From NCBI GenBank assembly GCA_015493185.1, contig WGDQ01000540.1, positions 1-5,224 of the forward strand: a stretch of 5,224 nt of DNA, read 5' to 3'. The position numbers and the translations under genes were made by a program. The DNA is from Planctomycetaceae bacterium. GTDB taxonomy: Bacteria; Planctomycetota; Planctomycetia; Pirellulales; JAEUIK01. The notes beneath the pieces were generated by a model. It was not told the DNA's origin, did not search any database, and saw nothing but the letters and a program-made list of their open reading frames with translations. Shown here piece by piece: positions 1 to 5,224 of this stretch (the first letter of the stretch is position 1; each line of letters starts with the position of its first letter).

Positions 1-1
1 G

Positions 2-298
2 AACACGATTTTCGATTCGGACAAATGCATTCTTTGCGGCGGCTGCGCTGATGTTTGTCCTGAGCTGTGCCTGGAGTTGGTTTCTCTAAACCGGCTCGAA
101 GGCGACGAGCTGTTCGAAGGGGCGGTGCGCCAGCGTCTGAATGGCGACTCGCCCGAGACGTTTTCCGCCATCATCAAGGACGAAACGAAGTGTATTCGCT
201 GTGCCCTGTGCGCTGAGCGCTGCCCGGTTGGCGCGATCACCATGGAGCGTGTTCACGCCTGGAGCTTTTGGACACCCGCCACCTCCACGAAAGCTTGA
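2..298 (+). CDS. C-terminal part of a protein with a double [4Fe-4S] ferredoxin domain (5' end cut off)
   Basis: The frame is open from base 2 to the TGA at 296-298, giving 98 visible residues; the gene starts outside the window. Two cluster-binding motifs are clear: CxxCxxCxxxCP with cysteines at visible residues 9, 12, 15 and 19, and a second CxxCxxCxxxCP at 64, 67, 70 and 74, followed by the usual VGAI. This is the bacterial-type 2[4Fe-4S] ferredoxin fold, with about 44 residues between the motifs, longer than in small ferredoxins. C23 is an extra cysteine just after motif 1. No membrane segment or export signal is visible in this part, so a cytoplasmic location is likely but unproven. Such domains pass electrons between a flavin or NAD(P)H-oxidising domain and a partner. 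The missing N-terminal part could be a GltD-like FAD/NAD(P) oxidoreductase or only a ferredoxin; I cannot tell which. The stop is 3 bases before the Rieske start, so co-transcription and a shared role are likely. Confidence -1.
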   Translation, partial: NTIFDSDKCILCGGCADVCPELCLELVSLNRLEGDELFEGAVRQRLNGDSPETFSAIIKDETKCIRCALCAERCPVGAITMERVHAWSFWTPATSTKA

Positions 299-301
299 AC
301 G

Positions 302-787
302 ATGAGTACCAGCGTTCACGAAAGCCCGCGTTTCCAGAAGCCCAAAGAGCGACGCGATTTCTTGGGGCTGGCATCGCTCTATTCGGCGGCCATCGCCTTG
401 GCCGTGGCCGCGCTGGGGGCGATACGGTTGCCCATGCCTTCGGTGTTTCCAGAGTCGAACAGTCGCGTGAAACTCGGGCCGTTGCCTCCATTTTTTGCCG
501 CCGGTGTGACACCCGTTCCAGAACATCGGTTGTGGATCTTCGCCGATGACGAGGGGCTTTATGCCATGTCAGCGGTTTGCACCCACTTGGGTTGCGTGGT
601 CACGCGGCTCGACAACGAAGGCTTTCACTGCCCCTGCCACGGCAGCCGTTTCGATGCCAAGGGTCGGGTGGTCGAAGGGCCGGCCCCGCGACCGCTCGCC
701 TATCTGGACCTCAGCATTTCGCCCGACGGGCAATTGGTCGTCGACAAACAGAAAGAAGTCGGACCAGAAGTCAGGTTGAAGGTGTGA
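302..787 (+). CDS. Rieske [2Fe-2S] protein of a cytochrome bc-type complex
   Basis: 161 residues, beginning at ATG 302 and ending at TGA 785-787. It takes one electron from quinol at the Qo site and hands it to a c-type cytochrome on the outer face of the membrane. Both Rieske boxes are intact: CTHLGC at residues 93-98 and CPCHGS at 110-115. By family rule C93, H95, C110 and H113 hold the cluster, and C98 with C112 form the stabilising disulfide. The GPAPRPL loop (126-132) that closes over the cluster is also present. Residues 16-22 (ERRDFLG) resemble a twin-arginine signal and run straight into a hydrophobic anchor (23-41), as in bacterial QcrA/PetC proteins exported folded by Tat and left anchored. 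The length is close to the short b6f and Gram-positive forms. The gap to the next gene is 2 bases. There is no strong Shine-Dalgarno site before this start. The family call is secure; the symbol is left blank because petC and qcrA are both used. Confidence -1.
   Translation: MSTSVHESPRFQKPKERRDFLGLASLYSAAIALAVAALGAIRLPMPSVFPESNSRVKLGPLPPFFAAGVTPVPEHRLWIFADDEGLYAMSAVCTHLGCVVTRLDNEGFHCPCHGSRFDAKGRVVEGPAPRPLAYLDLSISPDGQLVVDKQKEVGPEVRLKV
779..782 (+). promoter_or_regulatory. Ribosome binding site for cytochrome b
   Basis: AAGG, within AAGGTG, lies 7 bases before ATG 790 and inside the last codons of the Rieske gene. It is a near match to AAGGAG at good spacing. It supports 790 as the start rather than an upstream in-frame ATG at 577, which would lie inside the Rieske reading frame and add a non-membrane tail. 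Confidence -1.
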
Positions 788-789
788 AC

Positions 790-2427
790 ATGGCCACCGA
801 CACAGCATCCGAAAAAGAACCTGCGCACGGCCAGCCGTGCGACCGCGATTCGACCGACGATCGGCAGCGTACGGCGCTCGAGCGTTACTTCCACAATTTG
901 CTCGACACGCCGAGGGAGTTTCGCCACTCGGTCGTGCGGCATGGTCGTCCCACTTCCGACCGCGCGGCATCGCAGGCGGTGTTCAGCAACGTGTTTCTGC
1001 ACGTGCTGCCCACGCGCATTCATCGCTACTCGCTCAAAGCCCGCGCCACGCTCGGGCTGGGCATCATCACGCTGGTGTTGTTCTTTCTGCTCGTGGCCAC
1101 CGGCATTCCGCTCATGATTTACTACAAGCCGTCGACCGATCTGGCTTACGACTCGATGAAAGAGATCCAGTTCATCGTTCCCACGGGTCGGTTCGTCCGC
1201 AACATCCACCGGTGGGCCGCTCACGGCATGGTGGCCATGGTCATTCTGCACATGGCCCGCGCCTTCTATACGGCCGCATACAAACCACCGCGGCAGTTCA
1301 ATTGGGTGGTGGGCATGCTGTTGTTTGTTTGCACGCTGGGGCTCAGCTTCACGGGCTATTTGCTGCCCTGGGACCAGTTGGCCTTTTGGGCGGTGACCAT
1401 CGGCTCGGAAATCGCCCAATCACCCCGCGAAGTGACCGACGCGTTGGGCATTACTCAGTGGTTCGATCTGGGTGGATTTCAAAAGCGGCTCTTGTTGGGC
1501 GCCAATCATGTGGGGCAAGAGGCGCTCATCCGTTTTTATCTGCTGCACGTGATGGTGCTGCCGCTGATTACCACGGTGCTGCTCGTGGTGCACTTCTGGC
1601 GCATTCGCAAAGATGGCGGACTCACACGACCGGCCGAAGCCGACCAACTGCCGCCTCCGCAACCATCGGGCGATGGCTCATTGAATACCAGCCCTGCATT
1701 GCTGGGCACACCGGCATCGCGCCCCACGCGAACCTATGGTCTGATGGCCGTAGTGCGAGGCAAAACACCGGCCGTCGATCGGCAAATGCTGAACACGATT
1801 CCCACGTTTCCCGGCGCACTCTACGCGATTGCCGCGCTCACCATGGTTACGCTGGCCGTCATGCTAGGGCTTGGCTACTGGTTCGACGCGCCGCTCAAAG
1901 AACTGGCCAACCCGGCGGTGCCCGAAAACCCGGCAAAAGCACCCTGGTACTTTCTCGGCCTTCAGGAACTCGTGAGCTATTCCGCCTTCATGGGCGGCGT
2001 CGGCATTCCCACCATTGTGGTGCTCGGCCTGATGCTCGTGCCGTATCTCGATCGCGATCCGGAAAACGTCGGTGTCTGGTTCGCCGGGCCGCGAGGCCGA
2101 CGGATCACGATCTTCTCTGCCGTGTTCGCGGCGGCGGTCGTGTTGGGCATGCTGGTGTTCACAGTGAATTTCGGCTGGCTGCGCAACTGGTACCCGAACA
2201 TTCCGCAAATCGTCATCACGCTGGTGAATCCTGGCACGGTCATGCTCGTGATATTTGCCGGCTGGTCGCTGGCCATTACGCGCTGGACCAACTCGACCCG
2301 CATGGGCGCGCTGGCCGTATTCACTTGCTTTCTGATTGCTTTCGTGATCCTGACATACTTTGCCACCGTACACCGCGGCCCGAACTGGGATTTCTACTGG
2401 TCGAAAGACCAGTGGCCCATTCACTAG
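790..2427 (+). CDS. Cytochrome b of a bc-type complex (fused b6 + subunit IV type)
   Basis: 545 residues. This is the membrane core that oxidises quinol at Qo and passes electrons across the membrane through two b hemes. After a hydrophilic N-terminal part (1-80) come four helices, about 88-111, 143-161, 172-192 and 251-270. The heme ligands are H140/H154 and H253/H268; the 14- and 15-residue spacing is that of cytochrome b6 (mitochondrial b has 14 in the second pair). Other b6 signatures are NIHRW (138-142), GYLLPWDQ (189-196) and RFYLLH (248-253). A Pro-rich linker (about 275-335) joins a subunit-IV-like half with helices near 342-363, 401-420, 440-460, 479-497 and 507-526, so about nine in total. 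The Qo tetrad is APWY (384-387), not PEWY. The position equivalent to the b6 heme c_i cysteine falls near L88/G89, so no c_i attachment is expected. Family petB/petD or qcrB; symbol left blank. The start has a Shine-Dalgarno site, 2 bases after the Rieske stop. Confidence -1.
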   Translation: MATDTASEKEPAHGQPCDRDSTDDRQRTALERYFHNLLDTPREFRHSVVRHGRPTSDRAASQAVFSNVFLHVLPTRIHRYSLKARATLGLGIITLVLFFLLVATGIPLMIYYKPSTDLAYDSMKEIQFIVPTGRFVRNIHRWAAHGMVAMVILHMARAFYTAAYKPPRQFNWVVGMLLFVCTLGLSFTGYLLPWDQLAFWAVTIGSEIAQSPREVTDALGITQWFDLGGFQKRLLLGANHVGQEALIRFYLLHVMVLPLITTVLLVVHFWRIRKDGGLTRPAEADQLPPPQPSGDGSLNTSPALLGTPASRPTRTYGLMAVVRGKTPAVDRQMLNTIPTFPGALYAIAALTMVTLAVMLGLGYWFDAPLKELANPAVPENPAKAPWYFLGLQELVSYSAFMGGVGIPTIVVLGLMLVPYLDRDPENVGVWFAGPRGRRITIFSAVFAAAVVLGMLVFTVNFGWLRNWYPNIPQIVITLVNPGTVMLVIFAGWSLAITRWTNSTRMGALAVFTCFLIAFVILTYFATVHRGPNWDFYWSKDQWPIH

Positions 2428-2509
2428 CAGCCGACTGCCATTGCGTAGCAACAACTGGCCGTTGTCACGCACCCGCGCACCGGCCGACACGCAAAAAAAA
2501 GCGATGAGC

Positions 2510-2526
2510 CAAACAAGACAAACAAG
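2510..2526 (+). repeat. Short direct repeat CAAACAAG, two copies
   Basis: CAAACAAG occurs at 2510-2517 and again at 2519-2526, a 9-base period. Related A/C words follow: CAAAACAAAC at 2532-2541, and GCAAAC at 2594-2599 and 2604-2609. This may be simple-sequence drift within the A-rich tract; no function can be assigned. Confidence -1.
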
Positions 2527-2640
2527 CCCAGCAAAACAAACCTACCGAGACGACTCAACCAAACACATGTGACACGAAGAGCCCACTAGGCAGGCAAACA
2601 CGAGCAAACGAACAGACGATCAGCAATAGCCACCTGACCG

Positions 2641-2655
2641 GGGGCAACGCGCCCC
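2641..2655 (+). terminator. Small GC hairpin, terminator-like but without a T-run
   Basis: GGGGC (2641-2645) pairs perfectly with GCCCC (2651-2655) around the loop AACGC, and a G-T pair (2640/2656) can extend it. Only two T residues follow, so it is a poor match to an intrinsic terminator. It could be a partial terminator, an RNA-stabilising hairpin or chance in GC-rich DNA. Confidence -1.
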
Positions 2656-2668
2656 TTGCAAATGACTG

Positions 2669-2719
2669 AAGCGCCCATGCGAACCGCGTTCCGTCCCCAG
2701 AAAACAGCACAGGGCGCTT
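2669..2719 (+). promoter_or_regulatory. Inverted repeat AAGCGCCC / GGGCGCTT in the cytochrome c leader
   Basis: AAGCGCCC at 2669-2676 is the exact reverse complement of GGGCGCTT at 2712-2719, an 8-pair, GC-rich stem with a 35-base loop. The loop holds a smaller hairpin, GAAC (2681-2684) with GTTC (2688-2691). The structure ends 43 bases before the cytochrome c start, where an mRNA leader element or protein site could act. The long loop makes chance a real alternative. Confidence -1.
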
Positions 2720-2748
2720 GCCGAACCGATACACGTAGAACCCGCAGC

Positions 2749-2753
2749 GGGAG
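2749..2753 (+). promoter_or_regulatory. Ribosome binding site for the multiheme cytochrome c
   Basis: GGGAG lies 9 bases before ATG 2763, and AAGG (2757-2760) is too close to the start to serve. This supports 2763 over the next in-frame ATG at 2787. The first three G residues also belong to the perfect palindrome CCCGCAGCGGG (2741-2751), which could fold as CCCG/CGGG with a 3-base loop and partly hide the site. Confidence -1.
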
Positions 2754-2762
2754 ATCAAGGCG

Positions 2763-5224
2763 ATGGAGCCCTCTCAAATCCGCCTGATGAAAGCCACCTT
2801 GCTGGTTTCAAGCCTGGTGTTTCTCGCGCTATTGTTGTTGGCCGCATTCCAGGAAAACTTTACCGCCGAGTGGCGAGAGTATCAGGCCGACTACGCGAGG
2901 CGGCTGACGGAGGTGGCGGCTGAAAAAGGTACTCCGGCGGTCGACTACCCGATTGAAGTCCGTCAGATTTACCTGGAGTCGTTGCGCCGCGTCGACCGCT
3001 GCGTTACCTGCCACGTGGGCATCGACAATCCGGCCATGCAGGGCGAACCCCAGCCCCTTGGCACGCACCCAGGCGATCTGCTCGCCAATCATCCGGCCGA
3101 CAAATTCGGCTGCACCATCTGCCACCAAGGGCAGGGACGAGCCACAACCCAGCGCGACGCCCACGCCAACCAACTCGATGAGCGAGGCCACAACACGGCC
3201 CATTGGCCCGAACCATTGTTGGCGGGCAAAATGGTGTACACGAGCTGCGGCCGGTGCCACTACGAAAACGACCTCTATGGCGGTCAATCGGACCTGTACG
3301 GACAGGTCAAGCCGATCGATCACATCACGCGGGGCGAAATCACGGCCAGCCTGCCAGGGGCCGACAATCTGGCCCGCGGCAAGCAACTGGTCGTCGAACA
3401 CGGCTGTTTGGGTTGCCACAAATACCGGGGCCGTGGTGGCGTGTTGGGCCCCGACATCACCTATGTGGGCGAAAAAACCGTTCACGACTACGACTTCCGC
3501 CACGTTCACGGCGAGCACACGGTCGAAAACTGGCTGTTCACGCACTTCAAATCGCCCGCTGCGGTCGTGCCCAATACGCTGATGCCGGAAATGGGGCTAT
3601 CCGACGAGCAGGCGCGAGATCTGGCCGCCTACATGATCAGCCTCAAGCGCAAGTCGGCTCCGGCCGACTACACGCCGCTGCCTCAGCCACTCGATCCCAC
3701 GCCCGTACGGGGTGAGACGCTTTACCAACTGTATTGCTCCTCGTGCCATGGCAGCGATGGCGTGGGAGTGATCGTCCGCGATGCTCAGGCCGCCGAACAA
3801 ATCGATCGTCCTCGCGAGTTGCTCACGCCTTCGTTGCGCAACATCGACACCCTGGCCGTGGCCAGCGACGATTATTTGCGCACCATCATCGCGCACGGTC
3901 GCCCTGGCACCAGCATGCCCGCCTGGACTACCGAAGGGGGCCTGAGCGACGACGAGATCGAATTGATCGTCGGCTATATCCGACGCTGGCAACCACGCGA
4001 GTCGGACATGGCCGCGATCTCAGCCAGCCGGGGCGATCCGCGCTATGGCAGGGCACTGTACCGGGCCAACTGCGCGGGCTGCCATGGCGACGACGGGCGC
4101 GGTGGCGAAATCGGCATCTCGCTTCGCAGCCCGGCGTTTCTCTCCATTGCCAGCGACACCTTACTTACGAAAACGATTCTCGAAGGCCGTCCTAACACGG
4201 CCATGCCGTCGTGGCGCGAGCTGGACAACCGCGATGTGAGCGATCTGCTGGCCTTCATCCGAAGCTGGCAACCGCTCGAGTCCGACCGCGACGAAGTGCT
4301 CCGTGCCGTAGCGGCTCTGCCGGCCGCCTCGGCGGCGCGGGGGCAAACAACCGAACCGGCCGCGCGGTCGGGCGACGATGAATCGCCATCACCCGACGCA
4401 AACAACGAAAACAACGATACGAACCAGGACAGCGCCGAAAACAAAGCCGAAAACGAAAGCGGCCGACTTCCCGCTGTCCAAGAGTCCGACGGTAGCGCGA
4501 CGGTTCCGGCAACGGCCCTTGCTTCCAGCGCCACGTACACACCGTCTGCCGACATTGGGCTGAAGCTCTATCGAAGCCGCTGCGTGGTTTGCCACGGGCA
4601 AAACGGCGAGGGCGGTATCGGTCCCTCGCTCAACAACCAATCGGTGCTGTCCGTCGTGTCCAACGAGTTCTTGCACGACACGATCACCCGCGGTCGTCCT
4701 GGCACGGCCATGCCGGCTTGGCGCCAACTCAGCAGCCAAGACACGGCCGACTTGATCGCCCTGTTGCGATCGTGGCAGCGTGAGCCGATGAAGCTCTTGC
4801 CAAACGTTCATGTAACCGGCGATTGGCAAAACGGCGAACTCCTGTATCGCGGCATGTGCGCAAGCTGCCACGGCCCAGAAGCCCAAGGGGCCATTGGTCC
4901 ACAGCTGTCGAATCCGGTGTTTCTCGACACGGTGAGCGACGCCACGCTGATCGAGTGGATCAGCCACGGCCGCACGGGCACGCAAATGCGTCCGTTTTTG
5001 CGAGGTCAGCAGGGCGCCGCCGAACTTTCCGAATACCAGATTGAAGACATCGTGACATACCTCCGTTCGTTACGTTCGAAACAGCGGCCCGACGGCCAGC
5101 GTATTGGCCTGGGTTTCGCGCCGCGCGGGCGTGTGCTTTTCGAACGGGCGTGTGCCGGCTGCCACGGCCCGCAAGGCGAAGGAGCCACCGGTCCGGCCAT
5201 TCGCAACCCAGCGTTTCTCGATAC
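2763..5224 (+). CDS. Membrane-anchored multiheme cytochrome c, at least nine hemes (3' end cut off)
   Basis: The frame is open from ATG 2763 to the right edge: 820 residues, no stop. Residues 12-29 form one hydrophobic helix, an uncleaved signal/anchor that puts the rest outside the cytoplasmic membrane. CXXCH sites begin at residues 80, 117, 162, 215, 325, 437, 607, 699 and 797. Hemes 1-3 form an N-terminal module (about 76-190) with a conserved-looking FGCTICHQGQGRATTQ segment. Heme 4 sits in a monoheme domain (about 205-295) with a Met pair at 274/277. Hemes 5-8 lie in tandem class-I-like domains, each ending in a GRPGTxMP-like sequence; likely Met ligands are M385, M481, M650 and M742. 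An acidic linker (about 508-594) splits the array. Heme 9 begins another unit that runs out of the window. By position it should replace cytochrome c1 or f as acceptor from Rieske and conduct electrons onward to a periplasmic partner or oxidase. Multiheme identity is certain; the role is inferred. Confidence -1.
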   Translation, partial: MEPSQIRLMKATLLVSSLVFLALLLLAAFQENFTAEWREYQADYARRLTEVAAEKGTPAVDYPIEVRQIYLESLRRVDRCVTCHVGIDNPAMQGEPQPLGTHPGDLLANHPADKFGCTICHQGQGRATTQRDAHANQLDERGHNTAHWPEPLLAGKMVYTSCGRCHYENDLYGGQSDLYGQVKPIDHITRGEITASLPGADNLARGKQLVVEHGCLGCHKYRGRGGVLGPDITYVGEKTVHDYDFRHVHGEHTVENWLFTHFKSPAAVVPNTLMPEMGLSDEQARDLAAYMISLKRKSAPADYTPLPQPLDPTPVRGETLYQLYCSSCHGSDGVGVIVRDAQAAEQIDRPRELLTPSLRNIDTLAVASDDYLRTIIAHGRPGTSMPAWTTEGGLSDDEIELIVGYIRRWQPRESDMAAISASRGDPRYGRALYRANCAGCHGDDGRGGEIGISLRSPAFLSIASDTLLTKTILEGRPNTAMPSWRELDNRDVSDLLAFIRSWQPLESDRDEVLRAVAALPAASAARGQTTEPAARSGDDESPSPDANNENNDTNQDSAENKAENESGRLPAVQESDGSATVPATALASSATYTPSADIGLKLYRSRCVVCHGQNGEGGIGPSLNNQSVLSVVSNEFLHDTITRGRPGTAMPAWRQLSSQDTADLIALLRSWQREPMKLLPNVHVTGDWQNGELLYRGMCASCHGPEAQGAIGPQLSNPVFLDTVSDATLIEWISHGRTGTQMRPFLRGQQGAAELSEYQIEDIVTYLRSLRSKQRPDGQRIGLGFAPRGRVLFERACAGCHGPQGEGATGPAIRNPAFLD
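3720..5224 (+). repeat. Tandem monoheme cytochrome c domains inside the multiheme gene
   Basis: At least four complete units and the start of a fifth repeat the same pattern: CxxCHG, a segment like NPAFLD or NPVFLD, GRPGTxMPAW, then an acidic helix ending in IRSWQ or LRSL. The distance from the first Cys to the likely Met ligand is 60, 44, 43 and 43 residues for hemes 5, 6, 7 and 8; heme 5 carries an insert of about 16. Cys-to-Cys spacings are 112, 170 (with linker), 92 and 98. DNA at 4866-4930 and 5160-5224 matches at 45 of 65 bases by hand count, so the copies are old duplications rather than recent ones. Visible units of this kind: hemes 5 to 9. Confidence -1.
4284..4544 (+). other. Acidic, Asn-rich linker between cytochrome c domains
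   Basis: Residues 508-594 hold no CXXCH and no hydrophobic helix. They start with an Ala/Arg-rich stretch and go into a low-complexity part (536-567) made largely of Asp, Asn, Glu and Ser. In the DNA this part is A/C-rich (many AAC and GAA codons) compared with the GC-rich flanks. A flexible spacer between domain pairs is the simplest reading. Confidence -1.

Larger units (their letters stand above)
2428..2762 (+). other. 335-base intergenic region between cytochrome b and cytochrome c
   Basis: No convincing gene is present. The first 40 bases hold only a weak hairpin (ACAAC at 2450-2454 with GTTGT at 2461-2465). Bases 2471-2640 are strongly strand-biased: by hand count 71 A and only 9 T in 170 bases. 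The last 120 bases are GC-rich and hold two candidate hairpins and a Shine-Dalgarno-like site for the next gene. I see no clear -35/-10 promoter and no hairpin followed by a T-run. In the RNA this would be a long, mostly unpaired leader if a promoter lies just after cytochrome b, or an untranslated spacer if the four genes are one transcript. Confidence -1.

Noticed and set aside
77..298. TTG at 77 as start of a small ferredoxin gene
   Set aside because: The frame is open from base 2 and the first four-cysteine motif (bases 26-58) is in frame upstream of 77; starting there would delete one cluster site.
577..789. N-terminal extension of cytochrome b from the ATG at 577
   Set aside because: It would lie entirely inside the Rieske gene, adds an Arg-rich non-membrane tail, and the ATG at 790 has a good ribosome binding site.
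837..2507. Long open frame (556 codons) overlapping cytochrome b in another frame
   Set aside because: It is rich in Arg, His, Gly and Ala with no family motif, while the overlapping frame has all the heme ligands and helices of cytochrome b. Long false frames are common in GC-rich coding DNA.
2504..2572. 22-codon reading frame in the A-rich gap, a possible leader peptide
   Set aside because: No ribosome binding site precedes it, the composition is that of the surrounding tract, and it shows no family resemblance or regulatory codon run.
2829..3545. 238-codon frame on the minus strand
   Set aside because: It lies opposite the cytochrome c frame that has four CXXCH motifs in this interval; its Val/Ala/Arg-rich translation has no recognisable domain.
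3203..4563. Several shorter frames on either strand inside the cytochrome c gene
   Set aside because: All are shadows of the heme-motif frame; none has a motif or a credible start.
1..5224. tRNA, rRNA, CRISPR array, insertion sequence or attachment site
   Set aside because: I looked for regular repeats with spacers, terminal inverted repeats with a transposase, and cloverleaf-like segments, and saw none.

Overview
The window reads as one co-directional (+ strand) respiratory gene cluster from a GC-rich bacterium. It encodes a Rieske/cytochrome b (bc-type) quinol-oxidising complex of unusual build. A planctomycete (Pirellulales-like) host is my best guess. It rests on the fused b6-type cytochrome b, the very large multiheme cytochrome c used in place of cytochrome c1 or f, and the iron-sulfur electron-transfer gene just upstream. 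It is an inference from gene content, not from a marker gene.

Layout: (1) bases 2-298, the C-terminal 98 residues of a protein ending in a double [4Fe-4S] ferredoxin domain, cut by the left edge; (2) 302-787, a 161-residue Rieske [2Fe-2S] protein with a Tat-like N-terminal anchor; (3) 790-2427, a 545-residue cytochrome b in which b6-like and subunit-IV-like halves are fused; (4) 2428-2762, a 335-base gap without a convincing gene, holding an A-rich, T-poor tract, two candidate hairpins and a Shine-Dalgarno-like site; (5) 2763 to the right edge, an open frame with no stop: a membrane-anchored c-type cytochrome with nine CXXCH heme sites in the 820 visible residues, still continuing when the window ends.

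The first three genes are packed with gaps of 3 and 2 bases, so they very likely share one transcript. The expected electron path is: quinol oxidised at the Qo site formed by cytochrome b and Rieske; one electron through Rieske to the multiheme cytochrome c, which takes the place of c1/f; the other across the membrane through the two b hemes. The ferredoxin-domain protein suggests an extra electron entry or exit on the cytoplasmic side, to or from a soluble donor such as NAD(P)H or ferredoxin.

The points that most deserve attention are the size and tandem-domain structure of the cytochrome c, the Qo motif APWY in place of PEWY, b6-type heme spacing without the heme c_i cysteine, and the coupling to a ferredoxin-domain protein. 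Bc-type complexes with extra subunits and multiheme cytochromes are known from planctomycetes and anammox bacteria, so the general theme is not new. The exact architecture may be.
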